A DNA stretch of 6,400 nucleotides, taken from Bacteroidota bacterium (GTDB lineage: Bacteria; Bacteroidota; Kryptoniia; Kryptoniales; JAKASW01). Shown piece after piece: positions 1-6,400 of this stretch. The notes under the pieces are model-generated. The model searched no databases, was not told where the DNA came from, and saw nothing but the letters and a program-made list of their open reading frames with translations. The position numbers and the translations under genes are program-made. Every line of letters starts with the position of its first letter. The stretch's first letter is position 1. The stretch covers positions 1-6,400 of the forward strand of contig JAJYOS010000402.1 of the NCBI GenBank assembly GCA_021796055.1, written 5' to 3'.

Positions 1-39
1 TTTCAACATAACAAAGAGGCATGTTTTACGTTCCCCGGA
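1..39 (+). repeat. Left arm of perfect 39-bp inverted repeat
   Basis: Bases 1-39 are the exact reverse complement of bases 1092-1130. Identity ends after base 39 (next base g here, a in the other arm). The arm begins at the first base of the window, so 39 bp is a minimum length. It lies in the open frame of the sugar kinase, but contains no ATG, GTG or TTG in that frame. Inside the arm AACAT (5-9) and ATGTT (21-25) form a small dyad. Confidence 0.95.
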
Positions 40-1038
40 GAAGTCCCGTTCCGCAAGGCGACCGAGTGTTCAATCCATGTGAGCGGCGGGGAGTATAATG
101 TCGCCGCCAATTTGTCCGACTGCTTCGAGTTGAAAACGGGAATTGTCACCGCCATGGTTGATTATCCGATCGGCGATTTGATTGCCGAGAGGGTAAAGGC
201 GATGGGCGTAAGGCCTTTCTACAAACATTTCAAGCACAACGGCGTAAACGGCCCCAACATGGCGACGGTCTACAGTGACCGTGGCCACGGCATCAGGCCG
301 CCCGTGGTTTTTTACAATCGTTGCAATGAAGCAGCTTCGCAATTGAAGCCGGGCGATTTCGACTGGGCCTCAATTTTTTCTGGTGGTGTGCGCTGGTTCC
401 ACAGCGGAGGAATCTTCGCAGCGCTCTCCGAAACCACGGGAGAACTCATCATCGAAGGGATGAAGGCGGCAAAGAAGGCAGGGGCCATTGTGAGTTTCGA
501 CCTGAACTATCGCGGAAAATTGTGGAACATCTGGGGAGGCGAGGAGAAGGCAGCGGTGGTCATTTCGCGAATAGCTGAAAACGTGGACGTCCTCGTCGGG
601 AACGAGGAGGACCTGCAGAAAGGGTTGGGGATTCCTGGTCCGGAAGTAGCGGCCGAATCCAGGCTAGACCCGAACACATTTCTCGGGATGATGGACAAAG
701 TTGCAGCCAAGCATCCGCAGGTGAAAATTGTAGCTACTACTCTGCGTGAGGTGCATTCCTCGAATCGACACAGCTGGGGTGCCGTAGCGTGGGTCGAAGG
801 AAAGTCGTATTCTTCGCCGACCTGTGAACTCGACGTGCTGGATCGCGTAGGCGGCGGGGACGGCTTTGCATCCGGATTCTTCTACGGACTGTTGACCGGC
901 GGGTCTCCGGAGGAATCTCTGAGGCTGGGCTGGGCGCATGGTGCACTTCTGACCACTTTCCCCGGCGATACGACCATGGCAACTGTTGAACAAGTAAAGG
1001 CCTTTGCGAAGGGCGGGTCGGCTCGTATTCAACGCTGA
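1..1038 (+). CDS. PfkB-family sugar kinase, KDG-kinase-like, 5' partial
   Basis: This is a cytoplasmic ATP-dependent sugar kinase of the PfkB/ribokinase superfamily, closest in my recollection to the long 2-keto-3-deoxygluconate kinases that phosphorylate KDG in uronate and Entner-Doudoroff-type catabolism. Residues are counted from base 1. The sugar-binding motif GGEYNVAAN lies at 29-37, FDLNYRGKLW at 166-175, the metal-site motif NEED at 201-204, and the ATP/anion-hole motif DRVGGGDGFASG at 281-292 with the catalytic base Asp287. The frame is open to the left edge. The first in-frame start-like codon, GTG at 79, would cut off the conserved PGEVPFRKATECSIHVSG stretch, so it is not the real start. 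About 20-30 N-terminal residues are missing. The first 12 or so codons lie in an inverted-repeat arm and do not look like the expected GEIMLRL-type N-terminus, so they may be foreign or artefactual. Substrate specificity cannot be proved from sequence. Confidence 0.85.
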   Translation, partial: FQHNKEACFTFPGEVPFRKATECSIHVSGGEYNVAANLSDCFELKTGIVTAMVDYPIGDLIAERVKAMGVRPFYKHFKHNGVNGPNMATVYSDRGHGIRPPVVFYNRCNEAASQLKPGDFDWASIFSGGVRWFHSGGIFAALSETTGELIIEGMKAAKKAGAIVSFDLNYRGKLWNIWGGEEKAAVVISRIAENVDVLVGNEEDLQKGLGIPGPEVAAESRLDPNTFLGMMDKVAAKHPQVKIVATTLREVHSSNRHSWGAVAWVEGKSYSSPTCELDVLDRVGGGDGFASGFFYGLLTGGSPEESLRLGWAHGALLTTFPGDTTMATVEQVKAFAKGGSARIQR

Positions 1039-1091
1039 CTCCCTGTCTTGGAATCGAGGACGTGACTGAGGAACTGCAGTCGGGTAGCTCT

Positions 1092-1130
1092 TCCGGGGAA
1101 CGTAAAACATGCCTCTTTGTTATGTTGAAA
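1092..1130 (-). repeat. Right arm of perfect 39-bp inverted repeat
   Basis: This is an exact inverted copy of bases 1-39, with 1052 bp between the arms. It sits in the spacer after the sugar kinase and ends four bases before the -35 hexamer of the sigma-factor promoter. No run of T follows a compact stem, so it is not a terminator. Whether it can pair further to the right depends on sequence upstream of the window. Confidence 0.95.
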
Positions 1131-1134
1131 AAGA

Positions 1135-1163
1135 TTGACTGCTGGTTACTTCGTCCTTATCTT
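1135..1163 (+). promoter_or_regulatory. Sigma-70-type promoter of the ECF sigma gene
   Basis: TTGACT at 1135-1140 and TATCTT at 1158-1163 are separated by 17 bp, matching 5 of 6 and 4 of 6 consensus bases. Transcription would begin near 1170, leaving a leader of only about 16 nt before the ATG at 1186. The promoter lies directly to the right of the inverted-repeat arm. The match is good, but a bare pair of hexamers can occur by chance, and the organism's consensus is unknown. Confidence 0.55.
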
Positions 1164-1185
1164 AGCAAAGACAATGTGAGATGCA

Positions 1186-1743
1186 ATGAGTACGTCCCTC
1201 GAATCGGATTCGCAGCTGGCCGATGAAATTCGAAGGGGAAATGGAGCGGCATTTGACAGGTTGTTCCGCAAGTACTACTCCCCCCTATGCGATTTTGTGA
1301 TGCGAATCGTGAAGTCACACGATGCCACCGAAGACATTGTGCAGGAAGTATTTGCCCGTCTGTGGATAGACAGGTCCGACTGGATCCCTGAGATTTCGGT
1401 GCGGGCTTACCTTCATAAGGCGGTGAGGAACACGGCTCTGAATTATCTCAAACACCTTCAGGTAATAACCAGCTGGTCGTCAAAGCAGCCTGAAACCTAC
1501 AGCAACGATGTAGTTGAAGAAGTGGCAAACCGCGAACTCCTGAGTGCCCTACAAGAGGCTATTGAACAGCTGCCTGACGGGAGCAGGACCATCTTTCTCC
1601 TCAGTCGCGAGGAAGGACTGACTTATACGGAGATTGCCGACGTTCTCAATATCTCGAAGAAGACTGTCGAAACGCAGATGGGGCGGGCATTGAAGACGCT
1701 CCGCCGACACGTCCTGGAGCCTGCAGTAAAACCCCGTTACTAA
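1186..1743 (+). CDS. ECF RNA polymerase sigma factor, FecI-like
   Basis: This is a 185-residue ECF sigma factor that would direct RNA polymerase to a small regulon, probably including the transporter locus downstream. Region 2 spans about residues 20-90: FDRLFRKYYSPLCDFV (23-38), the core-binding ATEDIVQEVFARLW (47-60), and the region 2.3-2.4 helix with AYLHKAVRNTALNYL (74-88). Region 4 spans about 118-175 and ends in the helix-turn-helix LTYTEIADVLNISKKTVETQ (145-164). Its length and the FRKYYSPL motif fit the sigma factors paired with FecR and SusC in Bacteroidota. The ATG at 1186 is chosen because the ATG at 1181 meets a stop after one codon. Only a weak GTGAGA precedes it, so the ribosome site is poor. 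A promoter lies 23 bp upstream. The gap of 306 bp to the anti-sigma gene is wider than usual for such pairs. Family assignment is secure; the target promoters are unknown. Confidence 0.95.
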   Translation: MSTSLESDSQLADEIRRGNGAAFDRLFRKYYSPLCDFVMRIVKSHDATEDIVQEVFARLWIDRSDWIPEISVRAYLHKAVRNTALNYLKHLQVITSWSSKQPETYSNDVVEEVANRELLSALQEAIEQLPDGSRTIFLLSREEGLTYTEIADVLNISKKTVETQMGRALKTLRRHVLEPAVKPRY

Positions 1744-1842
1744 CTCAGGTCATCTGCCCGCTTTGAGAACCTCCCACTTCATCAAAATTCCGTAAGTAAG
1801 CGAGAACTGTCCTGAACACAACATATCACCGTCCGGGGTCGG

Positions 1843-1882
1843 GTGACCTGCGGGGTATGAGGAAGGGTATTGTGCAGGTCAC
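1843..1882 (+). repeat. 9-bp perfect inverted repeat, hairpin candidate
   Basis: GTGACCTGC at 1843-1851 is the exact reverse complement of GCAGGTCAC at 1874-1882. The 22-base loop is purine-rich and contains GGGTAT-like repeats (GGGGTATGAGG and AAGGGTAT). No T-run follows, so it is not a typical terminator. It could be an RNA stem in the leader of the fecR-like gene, or a two-site protein-binding element. A function is not shown by the sequence. Confidence 0.5.
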
Positions 1883-1992
1883 GTATGACTTCTTGCTGTG
1901 AGACATGGCCGCTCCCCTGATCAAATGGGCTCGAATTCAATTAAAAAGGACCGATAGGAAAAATTTCACTGGCCGTTTGTAGGGGTAAGGGC

Positions 1993-2017
1993 CAACTCAA
2001 GTTGTCAACAATACAAT
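1993..2017 (+). promoter_or_regulatory. Nested dyad and -10-like box before fecR-like gene
   Basis: CAACT-CA-AGTTG (1993-2004) is a 12-bp palindrome with a 2-base centre, and its right half forms a second one, GTTG-T-CAAC (2001-2009). TACAAT at 2012-2017 resembles a -10 box, 32 bases before the TTG start. The hexamer at the expected -35 place (GGGCCA, 1989-1994) is poor, which would suit an activated or ECF-driven promoter. This is a candidate only. Confidence 0.3.
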
Positions 2018-2037
2018 GAGGCATAGGTGCATAAAAG

Positions 2038-2043
2038 AGAGGA
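2038..2043 (+). promoter_or_regulatory. Ribosome binding site that decides the TTG start
   Basis: AGAGGA lies 6 bases before the TTG at 2050. The ATG at 2016 and GTG at 2027 are out of frame with the protein. The first family-typical residues, DLDWEIIAKYL, follow the TTG directly, so site, spacing and homology agree. Confidence 0.75.
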
Positions 2044-2049
2044 AGCTAA

Positions 2050-3153
2050 TTGCAGAGAGATCTTGACTGGGAAATTATTGCCAAATATTTAGCGGAGGAG
2101 TGTTCGGAAAGTGAGAAGAAGGAAGTAGAGGGTAATCCCGAATTGATGGAACAGGTAAGAATTCTTCGCACTTATCTCAACGAACGGTTTCATCGGCAAG
2201 GAGTTGCCAGCAGGTGGGATATCGAGTCTGCATTGGAGACTGTACACAACCTCGGTAGAATTCCCGACATTCCCGATTTCGTACACAGTAACTCGTCGAC
2301 GATTAAAGAGAATCGAGAGCCCTCTTCCTCAACCCCGGCGGCATTCAAGGAAAAATCTTACATCGGAAGTCTGTTGAGGATCGCGGCTGTGATCGTCATG
2401 TTGATTGGGAGCTCATACGTGGCGTTAAATTTCAGATCTCTCTTTTGGCAAAAACCCGCGACAGAAAGTTTGATCTCGGTCTCGACCGGTAGAGGGGAAC
2501 AAAAACAGCTCCTCCTTGCAGATGGAAGCAAAGTGACGCTTAATTCGGAGACGACCGTCCGATTTTCCAAGTCCTTCGGCAGAGTGAACCGGGACATTGA
2601 CCTTGTCGGGGAGGCTTTTTTTGTTGTGGCGCATAAGAAGGTACCCTTCATTGTGCACACAAGAAACGGAACGGTAGAAGACCTTAGTACTGAATTCAAC
2701 GTGAAAGCATGGCCGGGAGAGAAAGAGACCGAAGTAGTTGTGAAGAAGGGCAACGTGATACTGAGAGACGGTATTCCTCCCAAGGGCCGCGGTGTGATAG
2801 TCAGGGCCGGGGAGATCTCGAGGGCAAGTCCGACCGGTGCTGTGATTCCGCCTGTCAAGGCCAGCCTTCAATTGGAATTAGCCTGGCTGAACGGCTCACT
2901 GGTGTTCCGTGAAACACCGCTTCGAAAAGTGATTACCGAGTTAGGACGCAAGTATCCCTATTCTTTTGTCGCTTCCGATCCATCTCTCCTTTCGAAGAAG
3001 CTGACTGCTTCTTTTAGGCGAGAACCGTTCGATGAAATATTGAAGGCGATAATGATTTCTCTCGATATCCGCTACGAGAAGAAGGGGAACACGATTTTCT
3101 TGATTCCAGGAACTCAACGAGCAGTTAGCAAAGCAACTAAACAGAGGGATTAA
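2050..3153 (+). CDS. FecR-like anti-sigma factor / signal transducer
   Basis: This 367-residue inner-membrane protein would hold or activate the adjacent sigma factor in response to the outer-membrane transporter. The cytoplasmic anti-sigma part is about 1-105, starting with DLDWEIIAKYLAEECSESEK. A single membrane helix lies at about 108-128 (LLRIAAVIVMLIGSSYVAL). The periplasmic FecR domain spans about 142-240, with the typical LLLADGSKVTLNSETTVRF (154-172) and VGEAFFVVAHKKVPFIVHT (186-204). A C-terminal STN-like domain (DUF4974 type) spans about 281-354 and begins NGSLVFRETPLRKVITELG. The start is TTG with a good AGAGGA site; no in-frame alternative upstream is better. The stop is 2 bp before the transporter ATG, so these two genes are surely cotranscribed. 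Size and domain order are normal for the family. The stimulus is unknown. Confidence in the family is high. Confidence 0.95.
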   Translation: MQRDLDWEIIAKYLAEECSESEKKEVEGNPELMEQVRILRTYLNERFHRQGVASRWDIESALETVHNLGRIPDIPDFVHSNSSTIKENREPSSSTPAAFKEKSYIGSLLRIAAVIVMLIGSSYVALNFRSLFWQKPATESLISVSTGRGEQKQLLLADGSKVTLNSETTVRFSKSFGRVNRDIDLVGEAFFVVAHKKVPFIVHTRNGTVEDLSTEFNVKAWPGEKETEVVVKKGNVILRDGIPPKGRGVIVRAGEISRASPTGAVIPPVKASLQLELAWLNGSLVFRETPLRKVITELGRKYPYSFVASDPSLLSKKLTASFRREPFDEILKAIMISLDIRYEKKGNTIFLIPGTQRAVSKATKQRD

Positions 3154-3155
3154 CC

Positions 3156-6100
3156 ATGAGAACCATTTACCGATTTTTGGCGGCAGCTTTAGTGTTTCTT
3201 CTCCCGGTTCTAGTTCCAGCACAAGAGGTGGTCCAGCTGGGGAGCGCAAACGAGGCGACGGAGTTGGTTGGTACGTCTCAACAAGGCGATGCTCCTTCAA
3301 CCGCCCAGATTGGCTTTTCATATCTCGAACGGCCTATCTCCATTTCATTGAAGGGTGCGACAGTTGGAGAGGCTCTTTCGGAGATATCGAGAAAGGCTGA
3401 GGTCGGATTCTCGTATGACTCCGAGATTTTGCCGAAGGACAAGCTGCTGTACGTGCAGGTCCATTCCGCTCCCCTGCGCGGGGCTCTGACCAAAATCCTT
3501 CAGGTCGCGGACATAAGATGGGTACCGATGAGCAACGGTTTGATCATCCTGACGAGGAGGTCTGATCCTCCGGGCGAATCCGGAACGATTACGGGAAAGG
3601 TATCGGACGCGCGCAGCGGCGATGCGTTAATCGGCGCTAACATTCTCCTGCGTGGTACCAAATACGGAGCCGCGACTGACCTGTCGGGGAAATTCACCAT
3701 TGCTAATGTGCCGGCAGGCACGTACACGATTGAAGTGCGGTACGTCGGGTACTCTCCTTCGTCACGCCGTCTAACCGTAAGAGCAGGCGAAACGATAACG
3801 GCAGACTTCAGGTTAACCCCGACCGCACTGGGTCTGAGCGAGGTGGTGGTCACCGGTACCGGAGTAGCGACGGAAAAAAGAGAGCTGGGGAATCAGATTA
3901 CGACGATCAGCGCAAAAGCTCTCCGCTACAGCGGCGCGACATCCGTCGACCAGGAACTCGCGGGCAAGATTCCCGGAGCACTGGTCGAGGAGAACTCCGG
4001 CGCCCCTGACGGCGGAGTGAGCGTTAGGCTCAGAGGAACGAGTACGGTGCTCGGAAGTGCGGACCCTCTTTATGAGGTGGATGGCGTTATCGTAAACAAT
4101 TCTTCGCCCGTGCTTATCGATCTCGGCGGTGGCGCAGAGAACAGGCTGGCTGACCTGGATCCGAGTATGATAAGTCATATCGAAGTAGTCCAGGGTGCAG
4201 CTGCTGCGGCGCTCTATGGGTCGCTTGCCAACAACGGCGTCGTGCAAATATTCACCAAGCAAGGTGAGCCCGGCCCGCCCAAGGTTACTCTGACCCTGGG
4301 GATGAACATGAACACCGTCAGGAAGGAGTTGGCGGTAAACATGTATCCTTACAACAAACGTTTCAACGACAGTACAAAAGTGCCCGTACAAAGGTACAAC
4401 TGGCAGAACGATATTTTCCGGCGCGCTTTCGGGACGACCGACCACCTGGATATTTCGGGAGGCAGCGGCGGCACAAGATACATCGTTTCTACATCCTATC
4501 TCGGGAATCAAGGAATCATCAGGGGAGAGGATTACCAGAGGGAGAATATCAACTTAGGCCTGGACCAGATTCTGCTTCCGCGATTGACTATGTCGGTAAA
4601 TGCCATGTATTCCAACAGCGATGCGCACGATCTACCTAACGGGGGCCTTACTTCTGCGTGGGGAGTCTTGACCGGTTTCCTTTTTGGACCGAACACGTTT
4701 AACCCGGAACCGAACCCTGTTACCGGGGTGTACCCTCATAGCAGCATCCTTGCGAACCCTGTCGAGGCAATTAACCTGTACAAATTTCGACAGCGGGTCA
4801 GCCGCCTCATAGGCAGCGTTCGGCTTTTTGCCAATCCTATAGACGGACTGAACGTAAACTACACACTGGGCTTCGACACTTTCACCCAGCTCGCTGACGC
4901 CTTTATTCCGATAGGCACATCGGCACCGGGATTATCACAGGGATACGCGCAGCAGGCAAATCTGAATTTCCTTCATCTCGAAAATGATCTGAACGTCTCG
5001 TACAAAACTGCGATCACGCCGTCGTTGTTGTCCACAACAGCAGTCGGAGGTCAACTGTTGTATGAGCAATCCGGGTCGTTCAGCGGGACGGGCACGCAAT
5101 TGTCGCCCATCGCCCAGATTGTTCCAGCCGGTGCAACTCAGTCAATCAGCGAATTCAACAGTGAGTTTGCCCTCTACGGTGTCTACGGGCAAGAGACATT
5201 AGGCATACTGAACAGACTCTTCCTGACCGCAGCAGGAAGGATGGATGCTTCGTCCGTATTCGGAAGGAATGACAGGGTCCAGTTCTATCCTAAGTTCAGC
5301 GCGGACTACCTCCTCTCTGAAGAAGATTTCTGGAAAAACTCCATCCTGTCGGCTTACATACCCACGCTTAAGCTGCGTGCGGCATATGGTGAATCAGGAG
5401 GATTAACTGCAATTGGTCCTTATGATAGGTACACACTTTATCAGCCTGTCTCCTACGATGGCAAGGCCGGTCTCGTACCGAGTACTCAGCTGGGTGCTTC
5501 AAGCATCAAACCCGAAAGAGAGCAGGAACTCGAGACTGGAACAGATATGAGTTTCCTCGGGGATCGTGTGGGATTAGAATTCACTTACTACCAAAGAAAT
5601 ACATCCGACCTGCTGTTGACAGAGAGTCTTTCACCCTCCACCGGATATTCAAGCGGCCTGTCGAATGTCGGTACGTTGTACGATTGGGGAACCGAGTGGC
5701 TCTTGAGGGCAATACCGATTGACGGTTATGTTCGCTGGACCTCGACTCTCACCTTCTCTACCGACCACAATGAGATCAGGAACGTTCCTGGCGGGATTCT
5801 CCTCGTTTCCCAGGGATTTGGGATCGCAGGCGCGGTTAACGGCCAGCCCTTCCCGGTATTTTACGGCTCAGCTTTTCAGCGCGATGCGAGCGGAAACATC
5901 GTTTATGTAAACGGGATACCCCAGCGCGCGGCTCAGAATGAGGTCATAGGAAATCCGAACCCGAAATGGCTCGGGTCATTTATAAACGAATTCAACATCG
6001 GGCGTGATTGGTACGTCAGTTTCCAGCTGGACGCTGTGGTCGGACAACAGATATTCAACTTCACGCAGCGTCTCGGAGATTATCCGGCGTTTGGCACGCT

Positions 6101-6400
6101 GTATGGCTACCAGCGTGAATTGGAAGGGCAACTTCCGGCCGGTTACAACGCGGCTGTGTTTTCAATCTTCCAAAACTGGGTACAAAACGGTTCCTACGTG
6201 GAGGTCCGTCAGGTCTCGGTCACTCGCACGCTGTATCTAAGATCCCTGGGTATTTCAAGCCTGGATATCAGTCTGATCGGCCGTAATCTGTTCTGCTTTA
6301 CCAGTTATAACGGCTATGACCCCGAAACGAATGTGGGCGGACAGAGGACGGGAGTACGCGGATTCGACTTCGTTGACGTTCCCATCCCGGTTACCGTGTC
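3156..6400 (+). CDS. SusC/RagA-family TonB-dependent transporter with STN domain, 3' partial
   Basis: This outer-membrane active transporter imports a ligand, probably an oligosaccharide, with energy from TonB-ExbB-ExbD. I translated it through to base 6400 without a stop: 1081 residues are visible. A signal peptide spans 1-22 with a VPA|QE cleavage site. An STN signalling domain spans about 59-133 (ISISLKGATVGEALSEISRK at its start). A carboxypeptidase-regulatory-like domain spans about 143-223 (GTITGKVSD onward). A TonB-box-like LSEVVVTG lies at 227-234. The plug covers about 235-365, with YEVDGV near 309 and the SusC signature IEVVQGAAAAALYGS at 342-356. The barrel fills the rest. The last visible residues, VDVPIPVTVS, resemble the end of the final strand, so only about 10 residues are missing. 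AGAGGG at 3143-3148 is the ribosome site, 7 bases from the ATG, and the stop of the fecR-like gene is 2 bp upstream. The STN domain marks it as a transducer for the FecR/sigma pair. The ligand cannot be told from sequence. Confidence 0.96.
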   Translation, partial: MRTIYRFLAAALVFLLPVLVPAQEVVQLGSANEATELVGTSQQGDAPSTAQIGFSYLERPISISLKGATVGEALSEISRKAEVGFSYDSEILPKDKLLYVQVHSAPLRGALTKILQVADIRWVPMSNGLIILTRRSDPPGESGTITGKVSDARSGDALIGANILLRGTKYGAATDLSGKFTIANVPAGTYTIEVRYVGYSPSSRRLTVRAGETITADFRLTPTALGLSEVVVTGTGVATEKRELGNQITTISAKALRYSGATSVDQELAGKIPGALVEENSGAPDGGVSVRLRGTSTVLGSADPLYEVDGVIVNNSSPVLIDLGGGAENRLADLDPSMISHIEVVQGAAAAALYGSLANNGVVQIFTKQGEPGPPKVTLTLGMNMNTVRKELAVNMYPYNKRFNDSTKVPVQRYNWQNDIFRRAFGTTDHLDISGGSGGTRYIVSTSYLGNQGIIRGEDYQRENINLGLDQILLPRLTMSVNAMYSNSDAHDLPNGGLTSAWGVLTGFLFGPNTFNPEPNPVTGVYPHSSILANPVEAINLYKFRQRVSRLIGSVRLFANPIDGLNVNYTLGFDTFTQLADAFIPIGTSAPGLSQGYAQQANLNFLHLENDLNVSYKTAITPSLLSTTAVGGQLLYEQSGSFSGTGTQLSPIAQIVPAGATQSISEFNSEFALYGVYGQETLGILNRLFLTAAGRMDASSVFGRNDRVQFYPKFSADYLLSEEDFWKNSILSAYIPTLKLRAAYGESGGLTAIGPYDRYTLYQPVSYDGKAGLVPSTQLGASSIKPEREQELETGTDMSFLGDRVGLEFTYYQRNTSDLLLTESLSPSTGYSSGLSNVGTLYDWGTEWLLRAIPIDGYVRWTSTLTFSTDHNEIRNVPGGILLVSQGFGIAGAVNGQPFPVFYGSAFQRDASGNIVYVNGIPQRAAQNEVIGNPNPKWLGSFINEFNIGRDWYVSFQLDAVVGQQIFNFTQRLGDYPAFGTLYGYQRELEGQLPAGYNAAVFSIFQNWVQNGSYVEVRQVSVTRTLYLRSLGISSLDISLIGRNLFCFTSYNGYDPETNVGGQRTGVRGFDFVDVPIPVTV

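Larger units (their letters stand above)
1744..2049. other. 306-bp gap between sigma and anti-sigma genes
   Basis: No convincing gene is present. On the + strand there are only tiny frames, for example 14 codons from the ATG at 1857 and 25 codons from the ATG at 1905, neither with a ribosome-binding site. The gap holds a long-looped perfect stem at 1843-1882, an A-rich stretch around 1941-1965, and a nested dyad at 1993-2009 next to TACAAT. I see no stem followed by a T-run, so no intrinsic terminator separates the two genes. The gap could carry a separate promoter for the fecR-like and transporter genes. Confidence 0.7.

Noticed and set aside
79..1038. GTG at 79 as the true start of the sugar kinase
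   Set aside because: Conserved family sequence (PGEVPFRKATEC and following) is encoded in frame before it, there is no ribosome site, and the frame is open to the window edge.
1064..1081. GACTG...CAGTC as a terminator after the kinase
   Set aside because: The stem is only 5 bp with an 8-base loop and no T-run follows.
664..1110. Minus-strand frame of 148 codons that begins inside the right repeat arm
   Set aside because: It runs antisense through the kinase C-terminus, has no recognisable domain, and its composition is that of a shadow frame.
1..1130. The 39-bp inverted repeats as ends of an insertion sequence
   Set aside because: The enclosed gene is a metabolic kinase, no transposase is present, and target-site duplications cannot be tested because the left flank is outside the window.
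1857..1982. Small frames in the gap: 14 codons from 1857 and 25 codons from 1905
   Set aside because: Neither has a ribosome binding site, and neither shows a leader-peptide pattern such as a run of one amino-acid codon before a terminator.
1970..1994. TGGCC...GGCCA stem in the gap
   Set aside because: Five base pairs with a 15-base loop is weak and expected by chance.
2358..2871. Two overlapping minus-strand frames opposite the FecR-like gene
   Set aside because: Both are shadows of a well-conserved FecR domain; no independent evidence of coding.
3500..4511. Long minus-strand frames opposite the transporter gene (3500-3853 and 3813-4511)
   Set aside because: They are antisense to the clearly coding regulatory-like, plug and early barrel region and show no family motifs or ribosome sites.

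Overview
This window reads as part of a bacterial chromosome from the Bacteroidota/Ignavibacteriota side of the tree. The reasons are a SusC/RagA-type outer-membrane transporter with an N-terminal signalling domain, and beside it a FecI-like ECF sigma factor and a FecR-like anti-sigma factor with the C-terminal STN-like domain common in that group. Codon use is mixed and of moderate GC. The only convincing promoter looks like an ordinary sigma-70 type (TTGACT, 17 bp, TATCTT) rather than the TAnnTTTG type of classical Bacteroidia, so an Ignavibacteria-like or other deep lineage is plausible. I cannot fix the species.

Layout, all genes on the + strand. (1) Bases 1-1038: a PfkB-family sugar kinase resembling 2-keto-3-deoxygluconate kinases, running off the left edge. 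(2) Bases 1039-1185: a spacer with the right arm of a perfect 39-bp inverted repeat, whose left arm is the first 39 bases of the window, followed by a good promoter. (3) Bases 1186-1743: an ECF sigma factor. (4) Bases 1744-2049: a 306-bp gap without a convincing gene, holding a 9-bp perfect stem and, close to the next gene, a nested dyad. (5) Bases 2050-3153: a FecR-like anti-sigma factor with a TTG start. (6) Bases 3156-6400: a nearly complete SusC/RagA-like TonB-dependent transporter with signal peptide, STN domain, carboxypeptidase-regulatory-like domain, plug and barrel, open at the right edge.

The last three genes form a cell-surface signalling cascade as known from the Fec paradigm. Substrate binding at the transporter would be relayed by its periplasmic STN domain to the C-terminal part of FecR, which through its single membrane helix controls the sigma factor. 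A SusD-like lipoprotein gene would be expected just beyond the right edge. The kinase could link the locus to uronate or ulosonate-containing carbohydrates, but that is inference from adjacency.

The most unusual structure is the exact inverted repeat that brackets the kinase. It may be a real recombination or foldback structure, or an assembly chimera at a contig end. The kinase reading frame loses its family likeness inside the left arm, which makes the second explanation serious. I see no transposase, CRISPR array, tRNA, rRNA or clearly new system.
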